Of a stretch of DNA of 64,000 nucleotides, positions 46,324-57,872 are shown in pieces. The DNA comes from Favolaschia claudopus (Eukaryota > Basidiomycota > Agaricomycetes > Agaricales > Mycenaceae), in NCBI GenBank assembly GCA_037176885.1, contig JAWWNJ010000062.1, positions 1-64,000 on the forward strand, in the 5' to 3' direction. Positions within the stretch are counted from its first letter, which is position 1; each line of letters starts with the position of its first letter. The notes beneath the pieces are model-generated. The model was not told where the DNA came from and ran no database searches. It saw only the letters and a list, made by a program, of their open reading frames with translations. The translations under genes and the position numbers were made by a program.

Positions 46324-48616
46324 CGGGGTCAACGGTGAGGAGCGAGGGAAAGAAAGAGAGCGACAGCGAGCTCCAAGAGAGCTACAAGTATAGGCGAAGC
46401 TCGGTCTCCAATTGATGGCCCTATTGTATTTGTTACGTAATCAATGACCCAGAAGACAATGGCACCCACGCTCAGGCTGTAAAGGTCTTTGTTCTCGCTG
46501 CGGACAGGTTTGGCGAGGGGGAGGTATGCGCTGTCGATATTGGGTTTGAGAGGTATTTATCACTAGCATAATATTAGTACCACGATTATTTTAGACTGTC
46601 TCGGGCGCACAACAGTTCATCTTGGGACAATTACCAGCGCGAGGCAGCAGTCATGAGCGCTCCCCGACTGACCCTCACGATCTGCGCGTGTTTTGCCTTT
46701 GACAGCTTTTCGTGCTGTGTCTCTGTTGTTGCAAATCGTTGAAGTGAATATTCTGAGGCAAACTCATTCGCAGCATTCGTGTGAGTGAAATCAAATGAGG
46801 AGATACGAAGGGGGGAGCGAAAAGATGTGATCATGGTAGTCGACTCGGAGGCAACGCCAACCCATGCGACGGAGCTTTCTAGACACCTGCACTGTGCAGT
46901 TAGAGATCTGTTAAAGTTTGAGCTAACTCACATATGGCGATGCAAGTAACACTGGCAGAGAGGAGGAATCATAGTCAAAGCGCTTCAGAGAACGTGAATA
47001 AGCGTGTCCCTATGCAAAATCATGGTTTCGCACTGCAGTCGGAAAAAAACGCGTGAACCTCATGGGCGCCGTGGACCGCTTCCCTGTCGCAGAATGCTCT
47101 GAAACGGCAAGAAATCAACAGCACACGCGTAGAACAGCAACTTCTACGGGATAACCATTCTCGGGGCTCGCTTTTCGTGAGCGGGGATGACATACGGAGA
47201 CTGAAATATCGCAAATTGAGTATTTGAATCGGCACACGAAAATTGGACAGAAGGTCAATAGATCGTATAGATCGGAAGGTTTCGACCTTTCAAGTCGCGA
47301 TGCTCAAGATTTCAAGTATATCCAGGGTGCTCAGATTAAGCTTCACGACCTTCAAACCGAATCCAAGTCGAATTTTGCGGTGGAAGAATTGGAGTTTCAA
47401 GTAGCCGCGATTTTGGATCCCAGGCCAAAGGAGAATTTGGAAACTAGAATAGGCCATCCCGCAAAAAGAAATGAAACAGGAAACGTCCACTTCTGCTGCG
47501 CGTGGAAGAAGGAAAGAGGGGCTCGTGTGACTGTGACTGTGACGCAACGCGACTGTGACTTGGATACCCATTGATCATTCTACAGAGTCTGGTAGTTGGT
47601 ACGGGCCGCAAGCAACAGTGAAGGCAAGGCAAAGACGGGCACCTGCCCAAGGCGAACGCCTCAGACCGAAAAAGCAATATGATTCACCTTTATGTACCAG
47701 ATGTATATTTTATCAAGCCCGAGCCCCTGCCGAGCCTAAACACCTCAAAAGAGCTGCCGCTCGCGCATGCTTCCCAAGTCGGTCGGCTAGAGTGCCGACT
47801 CCCGCGAGGCATCATATCGTGAACCGTGTAGTTCGTGACGCATGATGATGAGCATGGACGCGACGCAATGCCCACACTTCTCCCCCGCCATCCCACCGCC
47901 GAGCCTGTTGTCCAGCGCTACTCAGTCCATCTCGGTCTCCCGCAGCTAAGGAGGCAAGGCAAGGAGCGCCGACGATGGTGCCACCACCCATCTGATCGCC
48001 TCGGTATCAGTCCCGCACAAGAGCGAAAGAAGCTGGCAGCGACAACGCAACCGTAGACGGTAGCTGCCGGTGAGCTTAAGGTTCGGGGTCGGGGGAGGGG
48101 AGAGAAGTACGAGGAGAGACGGGCGAAGTGGGCGGTGTGTTGAGGCGAGCTAAGGCGGGAAGAGATGCGGGAGGAAAGGTGTGAAATGTGAAAGGAAAGA
48201 AGGAGACGAAGGTTCTCCCCTTGCGCAGCAAATGGTCGCGCAAAGGCGAATCCGACCATCATGCACCAGGGAAGGAGAAGCGCAGAGGCAAGCGTAGGTG
48301 CGGTGCAGAGACACTGAGCGACGAGCATTGAATGGGGACAGGGCTGCCCGCCCGTGTGACGACATGGATGAGGATCGGGAGGAGACAAGGGGATGACTCG
48401 GGTGGGACGTGCGAGACGACGAGAGAACTCGAGGTAGCGGCAATATGGGCACGGAGGTGAGTAGCCGTAGTAGAGGCTGACGCCTCGTACCCGTCTCGAG
48501 GAGCGCCACACTATGAGATATCTTGTATCAATTCATTTTCACCCATCCTCAACGAAGACAAAAACGAACCTTGAAGGCGACGCACCACCCTCCCCTTCCT
48601 CCCTACATCCCACTAC
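46324..48616. other. 2.3-kb stretch without a recognisable gene
   Basis: Lies between two minus-strand genes. Several frames stay open for 60-200 codons around 47900-48500, but they overlap each other on the same bases and none has recognisable motifs. It includes the promoter of the GPI-type gene. Confidence 0.45.
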
Positions 48617-49641
48617 CTACAGCACGATACACCTCCCCGTTCTCCTTCTGAAAAGCCTCTTCCGTGCACCCTCCATCCCGGCTCCGCCTTCGACCTGGCG
48701 ATTCCCATGCGAGTCGCGAAAGCGAGTTTGAGATTCCGCTGCCACTACGACCGCCTAGGTATGCACAGCTCATAAGAACCCAAACGCGAAGGGCAAGTTA
48801 CGAAGAGTCAAGACGAAGAGGAAAGAGAGGAAGCACAAGAAAAAAAAATGACACGTAAAGCGAATACGAAAGGAACAGCATCCGGAGACGCAGACGGAGG
48901 GCGAAGAACGAAGAAAACGCGGAAGAGACTGATTGGACGCACCTTAACAAACACACCCTGCACCCCCACCCCCGTCTTCGCCGAACACTCCACATACGCG
49001 CTCGCGCCAATGGCCCACGCCATCTCCTCGCCCTGTGCCCTCGAAATCACCTCACTCACTCCCATCCGTTTTGCAGACTCCCGCAAGTCGATTTGCAGGC
49101 CCACAACCACCGCCGGGACACCTGCACAGAAATGATTCGCGTCTGCTACATACACGTCTCTGACGCTGGCGAACGAGGAGGGGGAGACGACGCTGAAGCA
49201 GAGGAGGAAGATATCTGTTTGGGGGTAGAGAAGGGGGCGGAGGTGGGTGTATTGAGGGTCGCCTGGTGGTCAGATTTGAATAATTATAGTAGGTGGAAGG
49301 CAGAGAAGGAGGAGGGGGAGAGGAGAGGACATACACGAGGTATCGAAGACAGCCAGAGTATACAGCGTGTCGCCGATGAAGACTGTTTCGGAGTGGCCGC
49401 CGTATGTCTACCAACGCAACACGTTCATTGTTACACGTTGAAGTAGCGGCAATAACGCACAGATGGAATATACCCGTCGGGAAATCGTTTCTCCTGGTAT
49501 GAGGTGAGGAGGCAAGTCTACGAGCGAACAAGATTCAGGAAGAACGCCATTGATAGAGAAGGAAGGGAGGCACACCTTCCCGACGCCGTCGTCGCCCAAC
49601 ATTACGCATTTGACGGTACCCCAGGTGGTCATACTCCCCAT
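48617..49641 (-). CDS. Atypical Rho-family GTPase
   Basis: Five exons: 49641-49576, 49517-49461, 49407-49335, 49262-48943 and 48754-48617, giving 217 residues. The order of boxes is Cdc42/Rac-like: TVKCVMLGDDGVGKTCLLTSY (G1), FPDGYIPSTYGG (switch I), LAVFDTSCDPQYTHLRPLLY (G3 and switch II), PQTDIFLLCFSVVSPSSF, VGLQIDLRE (G4), ECSAKTG (G5), and a C-terminal polybasic RKRLFRRRTGR with CaaX box CIVL, which predicts geranylgeranylation and membrane targeting. Compared with Cdc42, position 12 is Asp, Gly60 is Cys and Gln61 is Asp, the Thr of the G4 GTQVD is Leu, and the Rho insert is about five residues shorter. It should hydrolyse GTP poorly if at all. It probably acts in polarity or actin signalling. 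Confidence 0.9.
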
Positions 49642-50727
49642 TTTTTTTGCAGAAGTCTCAAGTCAGTCGGAGTAGAGCGATCGCGCTCGACACCAGACAA
49701 GAAAAATCAAGAAACCGGCAAAAACAAGTCAAAAAAACGACAGGTGTAGTCGGAAAAAGAAGTCGACAAGCATCGCAGGTGTTGATTGGTGATACTCAAG
49801 TGCAGCGAGAGCGAGTAGACCGTCAACAGCGTCGAGCAAGGTTTGCAGTGGCGGTTATGGTTAGAGACAAGGTTGATTCGGGTATTCGGCAACTGTGATA
49901 CCCGGTAACTACACTTTCTGCCGCAGTGTTCACTGTGTTCTTCAAGTTCAAGTTGAACTTCCAACTCTGAACAGCGTCAACCTCGATTCATTGCTTTGCT
50001 CTTTAACAGTCTCGTTATTTGTTATGCTCCCGGCTAAAAGAACGAATCCCTGTTTCCAACAAACCCGAGGTTTTCCAAATTCCTGAATCGGTTTTTCGTG
50101 TTACTACAAAAAAAAAACCCCCACTATATCGGAGGCAAATAAAACTGATATATTCAGCATCGGATTCCAACTCGCTGAAAAGCGGGGAAGATTTCGACGA
50201 ACGATGGTCTCAGGATGCTGGATTTCCCAAGTTGTTAGGTTACGCGCTGTATCACGAATTTGAGTCTGAATAAATATTGCTTTAAATTGTCGTAGGTTTG
50301 CTTATCGCAACGTATATATCTTCCATTGCGGCACCCCCAAACAACGTACAAAACAGTGTAAGCTTGCGCAATAAAATACCGTGACAAAGCTCAACCGCTG
50401 CGCGTCCGTCCAGAATGAAGCCCAAATACAAACCACAGGTAAGCGCCGTCACAGGTCTATGACGCCGGAGATTATGTTGCAGTAGCGGTGGTCTGTGTTT
50501 CGGGTCCCGGGATGTGATGGGGCTGCTGCCGCTGCGATCTCAGCTTGGGGAGGGCTGGCGAAGTCTTTTCGAATATTAATATATTCGTGTATGCAGGTGG
50601 GAGTTCCACAGTTTCTGGCTCTTCCTCGCCAGGAGGAGCCATGCTCGGACCAGCGTCTGCGTAAGTAATGTCAGATCTACAGTTCAAGCCTACATCGACA
50701 TTACGATACTGTAGTATTGTATTGATC
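49642..50727. other. Intergenic, no gene seen
   Basis: About 1.1 kb between the Rho gene start and the third MFS gene's stop; no recognisable coding segment. Confidence 0.5.
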
Positions 50728-52990
50728 TCATGTGGGTTGCTTGGCGAATTTACTCCGAGCCCTGAGTTGAGGCCCATAGGCCCACAGAAGCCAAGGTCTG
50801 AAACTAGTTTTAGCGATTCTGATGTACTAGACAAAAGGTAGATTCAGAAACTTACGCTGGACATCCAATGACAATGGCTATCACTGCCAATATTGTGTCA
50901 CCTTTTCCATATCCTAGTTTCCTATACATCTGCTGCGCAAAAAGCGGGAATCCGAATCCAAATATTGAGCGGAGGAAGCTCACGCATGCCAGCGCTGAGT
51001 CAACGAGCGAAATAAAATCAACATTGATGAATTGAATGTCAGGGCTGAATGTAGAAGGACATACCCGAAGCGGCATAGAAGGCAAACATGTCTACCACGA
51101 TGAGCTGAATGGCTTGGAAGCTCAAAATGATGGAACCCCCAACCAAAGCAATTCCCTGTTGTGCTGACAATCAGAGTTTGGCAAGAAAGATAACACGGCC
51201 GAACGCACAATGTCCGGCACAATCCAATGCACTTTGGCTTGAACAGTCCATCCGGTTATGAACAGGCCCACAGGCAATGCGATGGCGCCGGGTATCAGCA
51301 ACGCTGCATACCAAACTACTTGAGAGCGCCGCATCCAAAGGAGAAGAAACGACACTCACGAACTCGATATTCCGGGCGTGTGACACCATTGTTTTTCGCT
51401 TTCAGCTTGTTGTATACGCTATCGGTCAAACTGCCCAGAATTTGCGCAGCCACAAGGACCCCGACCCCAAGAGCGAGGTAGTGGAGTCCAGAAATGCCAA
51501 CGCTCTCCCCGTAGACGCCCTGGAACATCAGGGGCATAGACGTGAGGAATACTTTGGGCGAAGATTTAGTTTGCAAGAAAGCGCGCAGGGAAGATAACTT
51601 ACGATAGTAGAGTCCGTATATGTAGGCCATATAGAGACTAAGCACTTGTATAATAGGCTCTTTGTATAAAAGAATGAATGGGCGAGTGAGCGCAATCTGG
51701 ATTACTCGCGACCACCTGGATAGCAGAAGTTCAGAACATCACACAGTATGGAACAGAGGAGAAAAGGGCGCACGTGCGGTCTTCGTTGGCAAGTTTCGAC
51801 CGGACATTCCGAACAGGACCTTTTTCTGCGTCGAAGGATTTTCGGATCTGGTTTGTTTTCTTCTCTAAGAGATAGGGTGGATACGCTGTAAAAATCAGAA
51901 TATTAGAAGCTGTACACGAGAGAATCATTCAGCTTACTTTCTCTCAGATACAGGACTCCCAGTGCTAAGATAGCGACATCGGCAATGGAAGACGACCAAA
52001 ACTAGTACGAATATTTAGTCGGGAATCGCATTCATTCGAGGAAGAGAGTTAAGCGACGTACCACCCATCTCCAAGTCGAGTCTTCCGCGACGAATGCCCC
52101 AGCCAAAGGGCCCACCACTGGACCAAGCAGTGGCGCCAGCGCGTAGATCGCCAGCGCCTGACCGCGTTCCTCCGCCTCCCAGATGTCCCCGATCACTGCG
52201 CCTCCAACCTGAATGATGAATCGGGCTTGTTAGACGAAGTGAATGATCGCACTGCGCTGCACTGGCACTTACGGCCAATGGAGCACTACCCCCGAGACCT
52301 GCTAAGAATCGGAATGCCAAAAGCTGTCCCGTATTCTGCGCCCATGCGCAACCTGTGTTCCAAGCAAGGTACCACACGTTGGCGCCTTGAATAATTCGAT
52401 TGCGGCCCTTGACTGAAACTCAGAAAGGCAAGACTGGGGACAAGATTCAGAGAGTCACGGCTCACGTATATCTCTGACAGAGGCCCCAAGAACTACCCAA
52501 ATATTCTGTAAGATAAATCGCTGGAGGATTGCAATGACAAACAACATACCAGTGGACCAATTGCTAGAACTACGGATGAATAAACCCCGATGAACTTGAT
52601 TGATGAAACTCACCGTAGGCCAGAACGAAAATAGATGTGAACATACCAATAACAACGTCGTTGTGCACTCCAAAACTATCAGCCACTTGTGAGCTGGCAG
52701 GAGCAATCATCGACGACGATATGGGTGATATGAAGGTGAAGGCGGAAACCACTAATGTTGCAGTCCATTTTTTCTTCTTGTTCCAGCTGCAGCCGATGGC
52801 GGGTAAATCCAACAGAACATGTATTTGAATCCTCCTACTTTCGTGGATTCAATGGGTCATTCGGGCCGTCGAAGTCGACGACAATGTCGGCGGTCGCGTT
52901 ACTATCATCGACCTCCTTCTTCTCATCTCGAGAGCCTGAGGCAGGTATCTCGACGGTGGGAGAAGGTGACGATCGTCCTGGGTCGGACAT
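50728..52990 (-). CDS. MFS drug transporter, copy 3
   Basis: Begins MSDPGRSSPSPTVEIP at 52990 and ends LRARSKFAKQPT at 50728. The exon layout parallels the other two copies. Blocks include DIVVDFDGPNDPLNPRN, PISSSMIAPASSQVADSFGV, WYLAWNTGCAWAQNTGQLL, FLAGLGGSAPLAV, FLTSMPLMFQGVYGESVG, IALPVGLFITGWTVQAKVH and QMYRKLGYGKGDTILAVIAI. It is a DHA1-type 12-helix exporter. Its first intron (52838 leftwards) uses an ordinary GT donor (GTAGGA), unlike copies 1 and 2. Its intact MSDPGRSSPSPTVEIP start is the reference that exposes the 1-nt loss in copy 1. Within its C-terminal end it is more like copy 1 (28513) than copy 2. Confidence 0.9.
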
Positions 52991-53333
52991 TGCGTGAGCA
53001 GAACCAAAGCAGAACGGAAAGTGGAACGGAATAGCGCACCTGCTCTTTATATATAACGCTCGGAGCAGGGTCCGAGAAGCTCCCGTGGCGTGTGACGGTC
53101 CACGGAGCAAAAATCTGAAATCGACGGAAAATTGCAACGAACTGGGTTCCGTGAGCGTGACCTCGTCGATTGTTAAGCAATTGAAGAAATACCGATACGC
53201 ACTGCACCGTCCGCGAGGATCGGCCGCTTGACACATGAAAATTGCGTCTTGTTGTACAGTATGTATATGATGTGCTGACAAGAAAGAACATCATTGGTGC
53301 TCGTCGTACTTACAGGGTGCGTTCTATGTGGTC
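52991..53333. other. Intergenic, no gene seen
   Basis: About 340 bp between the start of MFS copy 3 and the stop of the carboxypeptidase gene. Contains a TATATATAA-like run near 53050 about 60 bp upstream of the MFS ATG, a possible core promoter. Confidence 0.5.
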
Positions 53334-55453
53334 TACGGATTCGAATCAAAGGCAACATTCTGAACCCAATGTTCCACAATCGACTTGACCAGCTCCGGCT
53401 GATCGTGCGCAACCTAAGTACGATTAATACAACCATCGTGTAAGGCGCGTCGAAGCCAGGTGAGAAATAAATAATGATTGAACTCACGAAGTGACCTGCT
53501 TGTTGAACCAAAATATATGTCATGTTGCCAGCGCCGTCGCCCACGACACGTATGGTTGCATCCTCCGCCGTTGGCCAAGGAACATCAGGAGCACGGAGGA
53601 ATTCTTCCTGAAATGGTGACTGGAGGAGTCGCAGCTGTATTTTCCATTGGTCAGAGATCATTGGCATGAATATTAATAATGGGTAGGGGAAAATGAACGA
53701 CGCACAAATGAGATGATCGCGGGCCAGGCACAATTTGCATCCTGTGCGCCGATATAGTCTGCATTTATGAGTGTAGTTAGACCAGAGGTATTCGAGTCGA
53801 ATCGGCCAGGATGCTCACGTAGGAGGCGAATACCGTCTTTGAGAAGTGGTTCATACAGCAGATATGCAGGTTGAATCCTACATACCAAATGAGTTTGTGT
53901 GGGATATCAAACAATTCAACTCACACGTCTCCGTATTTGCTGAACTCGATATTGACATTTATGGCAATGGCTTGAAAGTCAACGAAGTCGGGGATTCCCA
54001 GCGCATGTTTGATATCCTGTCGGTGAAAGAATTGTTTAACCCATCCAAAGGACGGAGGAAGGCAGTCTAGCTGGTCTTTGGAATCGCACTATGTACTGCC
54101 GGATAAGTCTGCTGCAAAGGGCGAGACGAAGGGCCGCCGACCTTCTTGCGCACGTCTTCGAGGACAGTGCCGTGCCTGTCGCCAAGAACAAGTGGCCCGC
54201 ATAGATTCATGGCCGCGACACGAGGCTCCGGAGCTGACTGTTGCTGGGCTAATTGGACAGCTTCCAAACACCTAGGGAGAACTTGGAACAATTCAGCACA
54301 AGTGGTGGCGTTGTACATGTCAGGTACGTCGTAGCATCGATGTTGGAGAACCCATCCGAAGTAAGATATCGCGTCCTGGTTCGAGATATTTAGCAGCGAC
54401 AAAACTCTCGACGGAATCCAACTAGACCCTCACCGAGAGGGGATTGCTGAGCATCATGGACTCCAGATTGATGTGGACAGCACCAGACTGCCCCTTCCCG
54501 GCCGCGAGAGCGATGTTCTGCTCGTGGATTACCGTGGCGATATGAGGGATATACATGCCCCCGTAGGAGCCTCCCGAAAGGACGAACTGGTTGCTATTTT
54601 GTGATCCTCAGTAACTTGTTGAAAACGTATAGGGACCTCCTACCTAATCAAATGAGGATAAATGACGAAGAACTTTTGGAGAAAGTCATAGACATCGAGT
54701 GCGGCGTCGCGGCTATTGTTGACGAGAGTACCATACGACGCGCCGGCACCAACCGGCTGAATCCCAGGTCAACAATAAATTTTTGAAAAATGAGATATCG
54801 ACGTACGTGGTCCAGCGCAAGCAAATTGAAATGCTCTTCGAAGACAGTCATTTACGGACGTTCGTTAAGTGAGAGAATTTATCTACCTGTCCATCGATTA
54901 GGATTGGGAACAGTGCCGTTTTCTGCTGCAAGACAAGGTCCTTGGGCAAGTAATGGGTTGATCAGGCCGCTGGTCCCTGGTCCACCCCCGATCGTCAAGC
55001 TAAAGTGAATCCTCAGTAACAAAATCAAAAACACTGGCAATCCACCGACATAATGGGGGCTTGTTCCGCGTCGTTCTCCGCTTCAAAAAACCTAAATGAG
55101 GGTTCAGAAACGCTACAAGAGATACTTGGTGCTCAGTAAACACGATACCAGAAGAACGAGCGCTTAGCCGCGCTCTCGGTGTCATTCTTCAGACCAATAT
55201 AACCTGCGTGCGATACCGCAGGTCCTTTCGGGGAGGAGCAGATGTTCGTTGGATCTGTGATATTAAAGTAAAATCTGTCCAGCGCCTTCGACTGTTGAAA
55301 GCTCGAAGGGCTCTGGTAGAACAAAAGCCAGGCAAATAGGCACGAGCAGAGGACAAGCCACCAAGTTTTCTTGGAGGCTGTGCGGGTGGTCGAGGCAAGA
55401 GCAGCATTGTTCTGCTGAGGGAGGAGGGGAGGACACTTCTCAATCAAGGACAT
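53334..55453 (-). CDS. S10 serine carboxypeptidase, membrane-anchored
   Basis: About eleven exons join in frame from the ATG at 55453 (MSLIEKCPPLLPQQNNA) to the stop at 53334. A hydrophobic helix near residue 35 (TWWLVLCSCLFAWLLFY) has no cleavage site, so the enzyme is probably a type II membrane protein. S10 blocks follow: SFFWFFEAEND, ILTIGGGPGTSG, NLLALDHPVGAGASYG, QFVLSGGSYGGMYIPHI (Ser about 210), RQDIKHALGIPDFVDF, HYIGAQDANCAWPAI (Asp) and VQQAGHFVAHDQPELV (His). The family removes C-terminal residues from peptides in vacuole or outside. The Glu before the nucleophile in the usual GESYGG is Gly here. The first intron donor is placed at TTCTG-GTATCG because this restores FFWFFEA. Confidence 0.9.
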
Positions 55454-55639
55454 TGGGTGGGAGTGCGCCAAGGAGAGGGCGCTCACGTCTGTTGTTCACA
55501 GCGGGAAGGCTTTAAATATTCTGCACACACTTCTTTGATCCGGGCTGTCGAAGCTTAGATCGGCAACTGTTTGTAGTACGACACTTCAGTGCGGTGAACA
55601 AGAAGTTATCCGCTTGTCCGTCCCTAGAAAGGGATGCCA

Positions 55640-55910
55640 TTCGATAGTTTGCACATACTATATATCGTCAACACCCTCACCGACAACGCGCGCCGCCGCG
55701 GGGTCTGGAGTCGCCCACCGAACATCAGGAGGGCGAAGGAACAAGGGGGAATGTAGCAGTGTTGGCTGTTTTCGTGCGACGTGAGTTTGTAAAACGGATA
55801 TAGCATCAAGCCTCGACGAACGAATCAAGTGATTCCGGGATAGGCAAATTTGCGTCCACGCCACCTGTGCAGTCTGTAGATCTAGCCTCATTTAGCAGAA
55901 GAAATAGACA
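55640..55910 (-). pseudogene. Decayed fragment of an S10 carboxypeptidase
   Basis: About 200 bp upstream of the intact gene's start. On the minus strand, SPLFLRPPDVRW and ARVVGEGVDD match SPFQEEFLRAPDVPWPT and IRVVGDGAGN of the penultimate exons of the intact enzyme. The stretch just before it (TGGVDANLPIPE) resembles GAQDANCAWPA. Frames are broken between blocks and the first two thirds of the gene are missing or unrecognisable. Confidence 0.6.
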
Positions 55911-56456
55911 ACAGCGACAGTTCAGAAAACTCACGCAAGAGACGACAGGCGACGGACCGTTGAGCAAGAAAACCTGGAAGGAAGAAACTCCTCCGCCTCA
56001 TTTTCCGGTTCAAAACCAGACATCATGATCAACCGACACATATGCCTACAGGAGGGTTTTTGGCAAACAGCTGACTCGATATCCAACTGAGATATCGAGT
56101 TTCACATAGAATGACGAAGGCACGGTAGAAATAGCGGACTAGTAGAAAGCGAACCTGGGGGCCCATCGAACACTGGTGACTGAACAGGATTTTTCGTGCG
56201 ATAGAGAAAGCAAAATCGCTTCATTAGTTGTCATGTTCAGTAGCCAGAGACCGCTCCTCCCCGGCAATTGAATCCGAGGATGTCTGTGGAGGCAGCGACG
56301 AGAGTTGAGTTGAGTCGAGGTTGAGAAGGGTTGAGGAAGGGCAAGCAAACATGTGACCGTGGGACAACAATCACTCACGTGGAAATTTCCCACCACCTTG
56401 GGTAGCCTTGGGTTGACCACTGCGACCACTTTTGCGACGGTTACTGCAGCTAAAGG
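55911..56456. other. Unassigned sequence
   Basis: Between the carboxypeptidase relic and the retroelement tail. Could hold more relic exons of the carboxypeptidase, but nothing is clear. Confidence 0.4.
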
Positions 56457-56506
56457 ATTGAGCCCGATGTGTCACACAGCTACGCACCGGCCACATCGGG
56501 CTCAAT
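56457..56506. repeat. 15-bp inverted repeat at the edge of a retroelement relic
   Basis: ATTGAGCCCGATGTG (56457-56471) is the exact reverse complement of 56492-56506. The right arm is part of the retroelement coding sequence (GHIGLNA), so the left arm is an inverted copy of it. Confidence 0.85.
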
Positions 56507-56746
56507 GCCTACCTCTTCAGGTTCCACCTCGCACCCTCCCCCTTGTGTCCCCACTGCAATGTCCCCGAGTCTGTCCCTCACCTGTTGCTTACATGCGCTG
56601 CCCTTGACGCGTTACGCCTCCGCCTCTTCATTCGCCTCGGCACCTCCCGCGTCTCCCTCCGCCGCCTTCTCTCTTCCAAATACGACCCGGCCTCGGTCCT
56701 TGCGTTTATACGGGATTCCCGCCGCTTCCCCTCTTACGCTCTATGA
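56477..56746 (+). mobile_element. 3' tail of a non-LTR retrotransposon (zinc-binding reverse-transcriptase end)
   Basis: An open frame of 89 codons ends in TGA at 56744-56746. It reads QLRTGHIGLNAYLFRF, then a zinc knuckle CPHCNVPESVPHLLLTC (C-x2-C-x7-H-x4-C), then IRLGTSRVSLRRLLSS and FIRDSRRFPSYAL. This is the usual end of fungal LINE-type polyproteins, downstream of reverse transcriptase and RNase H. Everything 5' is absent. The short 3' region ends near AATAAAA at about 56800. Confidence 0.75.
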
Positions 56747-57872
56747 CCTATCCTTCTCTACTTACTTAATAATTCCTCACCGAGACTTTCTGCCAGTCAA
56801 TAAAATGTCGACTCAATGTTAAGTATGCCAGTGGCAGTGGCTGGCAGCCATTGAACGACAGTGCATTCTAGTCCTGCACGACGTGCAATACCCGGGGAAG
56901 ACTTTCGCGCGCCCTACCGACCCTGAGCTTCTAATAAGCATTATGTTCACCGGCTCAAAGCTTCGCGGACCGATATCACTTTGCTTGATTTCATTTGCGA
57001 GACACATCCCTGGAGCACTCCAGTTCCATTCATTCATTCTGTCCTTTCCGTTCGAAAATCGGAGCTGCGTCGTCGTCATCATCGAAACTCACTGCAGGTG
57101 CTACTCACATCAGTTTGATGCTTCCAATCCAAGCACCTTGTTCTGGATCTACCACTTGAACTAGGCTTTGCGCTCTTGCTACGGAGCGGTCTATGGCACT
57201 TGTGCCTGCGCTCAGGTAGGTCCCTTTTTTCAAGCTTCATACATGTGTCCGTTGATTCCCGCGCACTTCTATCTATGCTGTGTTTTCTTTTTCGTTCGTG
57301 GGCATCATGCTCCTAGTCACAATCTATCGTTTCTTGACACGGTGTCATTTCCGCGCAAAATGAAAGAAGAGTGCTAATCCTGTACCAAGGTTTCCCAGCA
57401 AATAGTCCCTGCGAGCTATATCCTGCTCACAATCCGATGATATCACTCGATATTCTATCGTCTGACCTGAAGATCCGGTACGTTCTCCACACCAGCCCCG
57501 CTTCGAGTCAAAAAAAGGCCCTTGACTATACATTTAATCGATACGATATCGCCAGGACTTTGACGGAAATTACTGGATTGATGAACTGGATGGAGTCGTC
57601 GGACTTGAAATTTCTCACAGTGCTTTGTACTACCCTACACAAAAGAAGAATAAAGGCCTTTGAAGTCGTCCTTTTTCGTGGATCGTAGTCAAGGCAAAGG
57701 ATGATTGTTAGTTACGTAAAATTCTGAGAAGCTGTGAAAAGTGAAAAACTGAAGGCGATCACCCTTGCCTTCTACCTTCATCTTCACCTCGAGTTCTTCT
57801 CGCAAGGTACGTTCCCCACGAAGCTCTAGCTCGTTTTTTGGCCACTCTGACTGTGTTTTGCGGCATAGAGCT
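56747..57872. other. Intergenic, importin promoter side
   Basis: About 1.1 kb with no recognisable gene; the right end should hold the promoter of the importin gene. Confidence 0.45.

Noticed and set aside
47918..48511. Minus-strand frame of nearly 200 codons downstream of the Rho gene
   Set aside because: Low-complexity Ser/Arg/Pro composition, a second overlapping frame of similar length, and no splice or family support.
48943..49262. A 32-nt intron in Rho exon 4 (GTATGT...GTGCAG)
   Set aside because: Leaving it in gives a segment of exactly the Cdc42 length between SSF and VGxQxDL, and 32 nt would be shorter than any other intron seen here.
28513..55453. A secondary-metabolite gene cluster (FMO, transporters, zinc-cluster regulator, carboxypeptidase)
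   Set aside because: No core synthase or terpene cyclase is present, the genes are spread over 35 kb among unrelated loci, and the transporters are paralogues of one another.
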